Below, in pieces: positions 1 through 5,095 of a stretch of DNA of 5,095 nt; the first letter of the stretch is position 1, and each line of letters begins with the position of its first letter. This DNA is from an uncultured bacterium (GTDB lineage Bacteria > Patescibacteriota > Minisyncoccia > Spechtbacterales > HO2-43-30): NCBI GenBank assembly GCA_913054525.1, contig CAJXHR010000059.1:1-5095 (forward strand). Direction: 5' to 3'. Under the pieces are notes generated by a model. That model made no database searches and had not been told where the DNA came from. It worked only from the letters and a program-made list of their open reading frames with translations. A program made the translations under genes and the position numbers.

Positions 1-479
1 GTACTCCTCACTCGCACAAAGGGCTTGGGGAGCGTCCCCATGGGCAAAGGATACCCCGACCGCTCCGCTACCAGTATTTTCTCTTCCTGTTCTAAATCTT
101 CCCAACGATACCACTGTTTGTGTGAGCCGCTAGTAACAATATCCGAGCCCACACACCAGTAAAATTGATGCGCCGGGCGGGTCTTTCGAAGATAGTGCAG
201 GACATCGACAGTATAACTTTTTCGAAATTTATATTTATCATCCTCGCTCATCTCCGCTTCAACTGGGGATGCGTATATTGATACGGCGGGATCTTCGAGG
301 AGCCGGCACATATTTACTCTATGCTCCCACGGAGCAACATCTGCTTTGCCAAATGGATGATTGTATGTAGGAATAAACAAGACCCGATCCACAAAGCCAG
401 ACCGTTGAAATGCTTCTGCCGCGGCACGGTGGCCCAGGTGCGGCGGATTGGCGCTTAGCCCCAGACATCCTATTCTCAT
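1..479 (-). CDS. nadD: Nicotinate-nucleotide adenylyltransferase, partial (C-terminus beyond left edge)
   Basis: Transfers AMP from ATP to nicotinate mononucleotide, giving nicotinate adenine dinucleotide, the substrate of the NadE encoded just upstream; cytoplasmic. The 159 complete codons match the nucleotidyltransferase fold. There is a strand-loop-helix motif G-L-S-A-N-P-P-H-L-G-H (residues 7-17) with both histidines, then RVLFIPTYNHPFGK (32-45), an Arg-x-x-Met segment (54-57), SYTVDVLHYLR (88-98), a Val-Gly-Ser-Asp strand (110-113), and W-x-x-W-x-x-L (123-129) followed by ILVAERSGY. The reading breaks at V-R-V-R-S plus two bases that force Thr, apparently inside the family's late ISSTxIR motif, so roughly the last 25-40 residues are missing. 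The start is fixed by the motif beginning at residue 4 and by a strong Shine-Dalgarno. The first motif is unusual (Gly-Leu-Ser-Ala-Asn instead of the common Gly-Gly-Thr-Phe-Asp). Family assignment is firm; substrate choice is supported by the nadE neighbour. Confidence 0.9.
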   Translation of the reverse strand, partial: MRIGCLGLSANPPHLGHRAAAEAFQRSGFVDRVLFIPTYNHPFGKADVAPWEHRVNMCRLLEDPAVSIYASPVEAEMSEDDKYKFRKSYTVDVLHYLRKTRPAHQFYWCVGSDIVTSGSHKQWYRWEDLEQEEKILVAERSGYPLPMGTLPKPFVRVRS

Positions 480-491
480 GATTATCACCTC
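480..491 (-). promoter_or_regulatory. Shine-Dalgarno of nadD overlapping the nadE stop codon
   Basis: On the minus strand the junction reads TGAGGTGATAATC then ATG. GAGGTGAT is an eight-base match to the 16S rRNA 3' end, and its first two bases are the last two of the nadE TGA stop. Only ten bases separate stop and start, which points to cotranscription and likely translational coupling of nadE and nadD. Confidence 0.85.
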
Positions 492-2292
492 ACAAATTGA
501 ACTTATTTATTATCGGCATTCTGCGGCCTATACCAAACGCCACAGGGCTTATGCGACTGCCTATCACTCCCTGCTGACGCTTGAATTCGCTTCCTCTAAT
601 AAGTGCTTGTGCTACCCGTAAAACTTCTTCTTCACTAATTCCCTGTTCCTTGCAAAAACCGCTTAAGATGATCTCATCGCTTGTCATGTATTCTTCTATA
701 TGAAGGCGGAGCAGAGGATCGAGTTTGGAATAGGGAAGCAGCGAATCCGTGTCTTTTTGATCTTCACGAAGCTCGGCGGACGGCGCCTTTTCTATAATTG
801 CCCGCGGAATAATCTCCTGTCCCGCGCGCTTGTTCATGTATTCGGCAAGCCGGTAGACGTCGGTCTTATAAACATCCAAAAGCGGATTAAATCCGCCGAC
901 CATATCGCCGTACAGAGTACAATATCCTACTGCCACCTCCGACTTATTGCCTGTGGATACCACTATTACGCCGGGATTGTCGTTTGAATACATCATCAAT
1001 TTATTGCCGCGAACCCTCGCCTGAATATTTTCAATGCTTACCGGATTTTGCATCGGGCCGAAAGCCCTCTCGTGCGAGTTTATAAACTCATCCACTTCCC
1101 GCTGGATGTTTACGATTACGAATCCTTCGTAAATTCCCAAGTTATAAGCAAGACGCCTTGCGTCATCGATGCTTCCCTGCGATGAATATTTGCTCGGCAT
1201 GGACACTAATGTCACATTTTCTTTGCCAAGGGCCTCGCATGCAAATGCGGCGACAACTCCCGAGTCAATCCCGCCGGATAATCCGATTACAACACCCCGC
1301 ATCCCCTGTTTGCGCACATAGTCCTGTATCATGAGAACCAATGCGTCATGGATCTGAGCAATACTGCTGCTCACTTTGCTGATTTTTCCACGAGAGAAAC
1401 CGCTTTGCTTATCAATGCCATAAAAATCGAAGGGGATAATTTCGGCCCTTGGTATTTCAAGATCATTCAGCCGGATATCTTTGAGCCTCGACCTTGCCAC
1501 ATCAGCGAGATCCAAATCCGCGTAAAGTATTTTTTCCCGGAATAAAGGAGCTCTTGCAATAAGGTTTCCGCTTGGGCCCATAACCATGGAGTCCCCGTCA
1601 AAAACTATGCCGTCCTGTCCGCCAACCATATTGCAATAGAGTACAAATACTTGATTGTCTCCGGCCCGGGCACGTATCATGTCCTCTCTGTATTTTGGTT
1701 TGCCTACATGGAAAGGCGAGGCGTTGATGTTCACAACAACTTGCGCGCCATTTAAGGCAAAGTCCGGCAAATAGTTTTGCTGGTACCAAATATCTTCGCA
1801 TACAGTAACTCCGAAGATAAGATTTTCCGAAACAAATACCTTACTCGGCTCATCATCCCCGGGCCGAAAATAGCGCAATTCGTCGAACACGCCATAGTTT
1901 GGAAGCCTGCGTTTATCTTGATGCCTCGCATGCGTTAGGGGAAAACCATTCGTCGAATCGGCCGGAAGGAAAATCTTTGCAGAATTTCGAAGGCCTTTCC
2001 CACGACGCACGTTTCCCCAAACCACAATGACACTTCCGCCATGCCTATCCTCATTGCGCCTCTGCAAAAATCCAAAAAAATCCTTGTCCGCTTTTTCAAG
2101 ATCCCGGTTTATGCCATCATAGAGCAGATTATCCTGCGGCGGGTATCCGGAAATAACAAGCTCCGGGAATACCACAAGATTAGCCCCGTTGTTTTCTGCC
2201 TCAACGACCCATTCTTTCATTTTCGAAATATTGCAGGCAAGATCGCCGACAACCGGATTCATCTGGCAAAGCGCAATTCGTAAATTTGCCAT
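490..2292 (-). CDS. nadE: Glutamine-dependent NAD+ synthetase
   Basis: Catalyses the last step of NAD synthesis: ATP-dependent amidation of nicotinate adenine dinucleotide, with ammonia released from glutamine. The 600-residue protein has both expected domains. Residues 1 to about 290 are a nitrilase-like glutaminase with the Glu-Lys-Cys triad visible: Glu44 in FPELVISGYPPQD, Lys127 in KRRLPNYGVFDE, and Cys165 in GVTVCEDIWY. Residues from about 310 to the end are the synthetase domain. It has the PP-loop LSGGIDS (338-344), ENIQARVRGNKLM (421-433), STGNKSEVAVGY near 446-457, LYGDMVGGFNPL, DVYKTDVYRL, and PSAELREDQKDTDSLLPY (504-521). Both active sites look intact. I chose ATG at 2292 because MANLRIALCQMNP matches the family N-terminus and GGAG lies nine bases upstream. 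The in-frame ATG at 2349 would sit almost on the predicted transcript start. nadD follows after ten bases. Near the C-terminus the usual Pro-Pro-Gly after the KRxQ segment is Val-Ile-Gly. Confidence 0.96.
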   Translation of the reverse strand: MANLRIALCQMNPVVGDLACNISKMKEWVVEAENNGANLVVFPELVISGYPPQDNLLYDGINRDLEKADKDFFGFLQRRNEDRHGGSVIVVWGNVRRGKGLRNSAKIFLPADSTNGFPLTHARHQDKRRLPNYGVFDELRYFRPGDDEPSKVFVSENLIFGVTVCEDIWYQQNYLPDFALNGAQVVVNINASPFHVGKPKYREDMIRARAGDNQVFVLYCNMVGGQDGIVFDGDSMVMGPSGNLIARAPLFREKILYADLDLADVARSRLKDIRLNDLEIPRAEIIPFDFYGIDKQSGFSRGKISKVSSSIAQIHDALVLMIQDYVRKQGMRGVVIGLSGGIDSGVVAAFACEALGKENVTLVSMPSKYSSQGSIDDARRLAYNLGIYEGFVIVNIQREVDEFINSHERAFGPMQNPVSIENIQARVRGNKLMMYSNDNPGVIVVSTGNKSEVAVGYCTLYGDMVGGFNPLLDVYKTDVYRLAEYMNKRAGQEIIPRAIIEKAPSAELREDQKDTDSLLPYSKLDPLLRLHIEEYMTSDEIILSGFCKEQGISEEEVLRVAQALIRGSEFKRQQGVIGSRISPVAFGIGRRMPIINKFNL

Positions 2293-2301
2293 GTGAGTAC
2301 A

Positions 2302-2305
2302 CTCC
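2302..2305 (-). promoter_or_regulatory. Shine-Dalgarno that decides the nadE start
   Basis: GGAG on the minus strand (in ACGGAGTGTACTCAC) ends nine bases before the ATG at 2292. No comparable site precedes the upstream in-frame ATG at 2349. This supports the 600-residue form over a 619-residue one. Confidence 0.75.
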
Positions 2306-2360
2306 GTATATTTAGATTTCAAAGAACGTTTTTTTATACCACATTTCATACTACGACTTC

Positions 2361-2388
2361 AGTGTAGCTATGCCACGGTTTGTGTCAA
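2361..2388 (-). promoter_or_regulatory. Sigma70-type promoter of nadE-nadD
   Basis: A perfect -35 box TTGACA (2388-2383) is followed by a 16-base spacer and the -10-like TACACT (2366-2361, four of six consensus bases). Transcription would begin near 2354, leaving a leader of about 60 bases before the ATG at 2292. It lies in the intergenic space directly upstream of nadE, in the right orientation. A TATAAA closer to the gene (in GGTATAAAAAAACG) lacks a credible -35 partner. Confidence 0.6.
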
Positions 2389-2408
2389 GTGGACAATTAG
2401 TATTGGCG

Positions 2409-2432
2409 AAAAAAAATATGGATGATGTATCC
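2409..2432 (-). terminator. Possible weak terminator after the antiporter gene
   Basis: Just past the antiporter stop codon the minus strand can form a four-base-pair hairpin (GGAT/ATCC, five-base loop), followed four bases later by eight consecutive T. The T tract is good but the stem is short and not GC-rich, so this may be a partial terminator or chance. The strong promoter box downstream suggests nadE does not depend on read-through. Confidence 0.3.
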
Positions 2433-2436
2433 CGGA

Positions 2437-3432
2437 TTAAAGTAGATTGAAAAGTTTCCCTATAAAAAATACATAGAGTATGAGATAAAAGGCCCCCTCC
2501 CACATATGTATCCTGCGGGATATCCCCGACACGACAAACAAAAGCGTAGCAGCTGCCATCACCGGCAAGCCAATAGAAAAAGTCTTCTCATCCAGAGGTA
2601 GGGTTGTAAAAAGACCAGGCAAGCCAATAACCACGAGCATATTGAATAAATTTGATCCAAAAATATTACCCAAAGCTATCTCAGACTTTCTCTGCACGGC
2701 AGCCCTTACGGAAACAATAAGCTCGGGGAGCGAAGTTCCAATAGCTATAGCAGTAATAGCAATAACGCCCGCGCCTATATTCAGCATGTCAGATAAGTTT
2801 ATTACCGACTCTACAAGGTACTTTGCTCCTAAAAACAAGCCAATAGCCCCTGCGGCAAGAAGGCCAAAATCCCGCAGCGCGATCCTCGGTATTTCCGCTA
2901 TCTTTTTTGAAACTTTTGATATATATGCACTGTTTTTTTTGATAAAAACCGCCAGTTCCGTATCTTCCTCGGTTTTTACATCGTCTCTGTGCAGTATGGT
3001 ATATGCGAAATAAACACCATAGGTAATAAGCAGTATTACCGATTCAAAAAAGGTTACCTCCCTATCCCAAGCCACGCCAATCATTAAAGTTGTTCCTATC
3101 GCAAGCAATGGCAGGTCTAGATCGATTAAATTTTTAGTAACGACAAGCCGTCTGCCTATTACCGTTGAAAGGCCCACGACCAAAAGAATATTTGCAATAT
3201 TTGACCCCACGGCATTTGCCACAACAATTTCGGGAACACCTTCAAATACCGCAATAAAAGATGAGATTAGCTCGGGAAGAGATGTTCCTAGGCCAACTAT
3301 TGTAACCCCCACTATAAAAGGCGAGAGGCCAATGACAAGACCTATCCGCTCGGCACCCGAAAGCAGCCAACCCGCGCTTTTTACAAGCACCGCTAATGAA
3401 ATTATAAAAACTATTATCCAAACTATTGCCAT
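2437..3432 (-). CDS. CaCA-family Na+(or H+)/Ca2+ antiporter, YrbG/NCX type
   Basis: An inner-membrane cation exchanger, most likely exporting Ca2+ in exchange for Na+ or H+. The 331 residues are almost wholly hydrophobic, with about ten membrane segments in two homologous halves, as usual for this family. The first alpha repeat has GLGTSLPE (47-54) and ANAVGSNIAN (72-81); the second has AIGTSLPE (230-237) and LGNIFGSNLFN (254-264). Glu54 and Glu237 are the paired pore glutamates, and the flanking Thr/Ser (50, 51, 233, 234) and Ser77 and Ser260 are all present. A charged linker of about 35 residues (roughly 147-185) joins the halves and is presumably cytoplasmic. The last binding-site position of repeat two is Asn264, where the archaeal NCX_Mj has Asp. 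The start ATG has no Shine-Dalgarno; upstream is AT-rich with two TATAAT boxes. The gene stands between two terminator-like elements and is not functionally tied to its neighbours. The exchanged ion cannot be told from sequence. Confidence 0.93.
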   Translation of the reverse strand: MAIVWIIVFIISLAVLVKSAGWLLSGAERIGLVIGLSPFIVGVTIVGLGTSLPELISSFIAVFEGVPEIVVANAVGSNIANILLVVGLSTVIGRRLVVTKNLIDLDLPLLAIGTTLMIGVAWDREVTFFESVILLITYGVYFAYTILHRDDVKTEEDTELAVFIKKNSAYISKVSKKIAEIPRIALRDFGLLAAGAIGLFLGAKYLVESVINLSDMLNIGAGVIAITAIAIGTSLPELIVSVRAAVQRKSEIALGNIFGSNLFNMLVVIGLPGLFTTLPLDEKTFSIGLPVMAAATLLFVVSGISRRIHMWEGAFYLILYVFFIGKLFNLL

Positions 3433-3440
3433 AATTATTT

Positions 3441-3469
3441 ATTATATATCACATTATATTCCGCCACAA
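3441..3469 (-). promoter_or_regulatory. Likely promoter of the antiporter gene (near-leaderless)
   Basis: A perfect -10 TATAAT (3446-3441) lies 17 bases downstream of TTGTGG (3469-3464), which matches only the first three bases of the -35 consensus. Transcription would start near 3434, next to the ATG at 3432. A second TATAAT (3458-3453) would give a leader of about 14 bases but has no -35 partner. The start codon is preceded only by A and T, with no ribosome-binding sequence. Confidence 0.45.
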
Positions 3470-3470
3470 C

Positions 3471-3496
3471 AAAAAGCGGGCACAATTATGCGCCCG
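3471..3496 (-). terminator. Intrinsic terminator of purH
   Basis: Eleven bases after the purH stop codon the minus strand forms an eight-base-pair stem: CGGGCGCA pairs with TGTGCCCG around the loop TAAT, including one G-U pair. It is followed by C and five T. The GC-rich base and T tract are typical of a Rho-independent terminator. It separates purH transcription from the antiporter gene. Confidence 0.85.
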
Positions 3497-3507
3497 TCTA
3501 TTATTAT

Positions 3508-5095
3508 TTAATGGCCAAAAAAACCGCGTGCGATCGCATCCGGAACAAGAAACAGGGCTATATCATTAGCTTCACAAAATTCCTTGACTTCTTTGTCGCG
3601 CACAGAGCCGCTGGAGGCAAGTATCGTCCTGATGCCTGCCCTAGCGAGAGTTTCCGGCCCATCGATAAAGGGAAAAAAGCTGTCGCTATAAGCAACCGCG
3701 CCGTCCGTGTCGTGGCTCGCGTCTTGCGCGCGCTTTATGGCAAGCTCGCAGGCCCCGACTCTGTCCTGTTGGCCAACGCCGTTGCCGATAAGCATTCTGT
3801 TTTTTACCAGTGTTACCGTATTGCTGTTGCTCGTGGACCCTATTGCCCAAGCAAGGAGCGCGTCTTCTTTCTCCCCTGCCCCCGCCATTCTGCCGATTTC
3901 TTCTACTTGAGGATCGTTCAAATTTAAAACAAATGTATAATTTGGCTGCTTTAGCAATCCTCCCCGCACAAGGCGAAACCGTGTTTGCAGGTCAAGTTTT
4001 TTGCAATCCACAAGATTAAGTGAAGGATTTTCAATAAGCCGGCATTTCCCGCCCTTTCTGCCCAGCACCTCCAGCGCCCCTGGACTGAAGGATTGGGCCG
4101 CCACGATATCGAGTAGGCGACGCTCGCCATTTTGCATATTGTATTTTGAAATAAGCCCGGCAAGGGCATCCCCTATTTCAAAATTTACAATAACGGCTCC
4201 TCCGAAGATAGCCCGCGTATCCCCCGTTATCATTTTTTTTATGGCCTCTATAGGACTGCTTGCCACTGCGGCTCCGCAAGCGTTGCCGTGCTTTACCGCA
4301 ACGGCGATAAACGGTACATAGGACCTGTTGAGCTCGAAAACAGCCGCGATATGAGTAAGTGTCTGGAGCATGCGGTCCAAGTCCGCAAGATTATTGTAAC
4401 TTGGCTCGCTGCCCGCAACGGATATAAATTTATCAATTGCAAGCGGATCCTCTGACCCGACACTCACAAGCGACGCGGGCGTCTGCCACGCATTTTCGCC
4501 GTATTTACATGACATGGCTTCCGCGCCAACGGCTCCGTCGTAAAAGCCCCCGCTATTATGCCTGGCAGAAATCAAGCAATATTTAGCCACAACTGCTTCC
4601 GCTTTTGCGGCAAGTTTGTTAAGGAACTCTTTTTCGTCTGGCCGGCCAATTTTAAGCCAGTCAAGCACTGCACATCTGTCGCGAGGGTCGCATATCACGA
4701 TGCGTCTACCCTTGGCGGCAGATCGCAACAGCGCAGGTCCGCCGATGTCTATTTTTTGAATGACCGATTCAGGGGTACTGTCCGGACTGTTTATCTCATC
4801 TTGTAGGGGGTAAAGATCCACACACGCAAGATCTATCCTTGGGATGCCGAGGCGCTTCAACTCCTGCTTATCGGATTTTGAACCGGTCGCAAGTAAGCCG
4901 GCATGCACCTCTCTTGAGAGCGTTACAACCCTATGCCCCAAAATCGCGCCGCCGCCGACAATTTCCGCAACATCCCGTACGGGGACATCCGCATCAGCCA
5001 AGACCTTCGCAGTCCCGCCGGACGCCAAAATCTTCCAGCCCATTCCAATTGATTCTTTAGCAAAATCTGCAATGCCTTCTTTATTATAAACGGAC
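3508..5095 (-). CDS. purH: Bifunctional AICAR formyltransferase / IMP cyclohydrolase, divergent, partial at 5' end
   Basis: Catalyses the last two steps of IMP synthesis: formylation of AICAR using 10-formyl-tetrahydrofolate, then ring closure. In the 528 visible residues (counting from the first complete codon at 5094), SVYNKEGIADFA at 1-12 matches the family N-terminus (SVSDKTGIVEFA-like), so only about ten residues are missing. The in-frame ATG at 5043 is internal. The IMP cyclohydrolase (MGS-like) domain shows SGGTAK (25-30), DLYPL (93-97), IDIGGPALLRSAAK (115-128) and KYGENAWQ (197-204). The formyltransferase domain shows YNNLADLD (233-240), VKHGNACG (267-274), FGG (297-299), RGGLL (377-381), GNGVGQQDRV (437-446) and SDSFFPF (470-476). 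Oddities: the usual RVKTLHP is RVVTLSR (55-61), KHxNPCG is KHGNACG, the Gln-Pro-Gly-Gly-Ser segment is Ala-Ser-Ser-Gly-Ser, and the end is ARGFFGH instead of FTGxRHFxH. Length is normal and there is no frameshift. Family is firm; full activity of both sites is inferred. Confidence 0.92.
   Translation of the reverse strand, partial: SVYNKEGIADFAKESIGMGWKILASGGTAKVLADADVPVRDVAEIVGGGAILGHRVVTLSREVHAGLLATGSKSDKQELKRLGIPRIDLACVDLYPLQDEINSPDSTPESVIQKIDIGGPALLRSAAKGRRIVICDPRDRCAVLDWLKIGRPDEKEFLNKLAAKAEAVVAKYCLISARHNSGGFYDGAVGAEAMSCKYGENAWQTPASLVSVGSEDPLAIDKFISVAGSEPSYNNLADLDRMLQTLTHIAAVFELNRSYVPFIAVAVKHGNACGAAVASSPIEAIKKMITGDTRAIFGGAVIVNFEIGDALAGLISKYNMQNGERRLLDIVAAQSFSPGALEVLGRKGGKCRLIENPSLNLVDCKKLDLQTRFRLVRGGLLKQPNYTFVLNLNDPQVEEIGRMAGAGEKEDALLAWAIGSTSNSNTVTLVKNRMLIGNGVGQQDRVGACELAIKRAQDASHDTDGAVAYSDSFFPFIDGPETLARAGIRTILASSGSVRDKEVKEFCEANDIALFLVPDAIARGFFGH

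Noticed and set aside
700..987. Plus-strand open frames opposite nadE (also 1348-1545 and 2041-2283)
   Set aside because: Antisense to intact conserved NadE sequence, with no recognisable protein motif.
2293..2306. Hairpin GAG-TGTA-CTC over the nadE ribosome-binding site as an RNA switch
   Set aside because: Only three base pairs; too weak to sequester the site. No riboswitch-like structure was seen in the roughly 60-base leader.
2642..3013. Plus-strand open frame opposite the antiporter gene
   Set aside because: Its hydrophobic composition is the complement of membrane-segment codons; it has no independent support.
3511..3927. Plus-strand open frames opposite purH (also 4001-4321, 4558-4806 and 4839-5089)
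   Set aside because: They lie entirely antisense to a clearly conserved gene, overlap one another, have no family-like motifs, and are explained by the GC-rich codon use of purH.
3508..5043. purH starting at the ATG at 5043
   Set aside because: The 17 codons upstream continue the conserved PurH N-terminus (SVYNKEG and onward), so the gene runs off the right edge and this Met is internal.
1..5095. CRISPR arrays, tRNA or rRNA genes, transposon ends, toxin-antitoxin or defence genes
   Set aside because: Reading both strands showed no repeated spacers, no cloverleaf or rRNA-like segments, no terminal inverted repeats and no accessory genes; nearly every base is in four housekeeping or transport genes.

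Overview
The window holds four protein genes, all on the minus strand, so transcription runs from the right edge to the left. In that order they are: a 5'-truncated purH (right edge), a complete CaCA-family cation/Ca2+ antiporter gene, a complete glutamine-dependent nadE, and a nadD that runs off the left edge. The content is ordinary bacterial housekeeping and packed tightly. The only non-coding stretches are 75 bases between purH and the antiporter gene, 144 bases between the antiporter gene and nadE, and 10 bases between nadE and nadD. No RNA gene, mobile element, CRISPR array, phage gene or long repeat was seen.

The organism is a bacterium of moderate GC content with AT-rich intergenic spacers, sigma70-type promoter boxes and good Shine-Dalgarno sequences in front of nadE and nadD. 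PurH and NadD both depart from the textbook forms of their families, which suggests a lineage distant from the model Proteobacteria and Firmicutes. The sequence alone does not let me name the phylum.

Transcription units: purH ends in a convincing intrinsic terminator (3471-3496). The antiporter gene follows with its own AT-rich promoter region, no Shine-Dalgarno, and a start codon close to the predicted transcript start. A weak terminator-like element lies behind it. A promoter with a perfect TTGACA box (2361-2388) then drives nadE-nadD. These two encode consecutive enzymes of NAD synthesis: NadD makes nicotinate adenine dinucleotide, and NadE amidates it to NAD+ using glutamine. The Shine-Dalgarno of nadD overlaps the nadE stop codon, so the pair is very probably cotranscribed. 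purH (last two steps of IMP synthesis) supplies purine nucleotides, but it is separated from nadE by terminators.

I did not find a new multi-gene system. The points most worth checking are the altered active-site segments in PurH, the apparently leaderless antiporter mRNA, and the variant nucleotide-binding motif of NadD.
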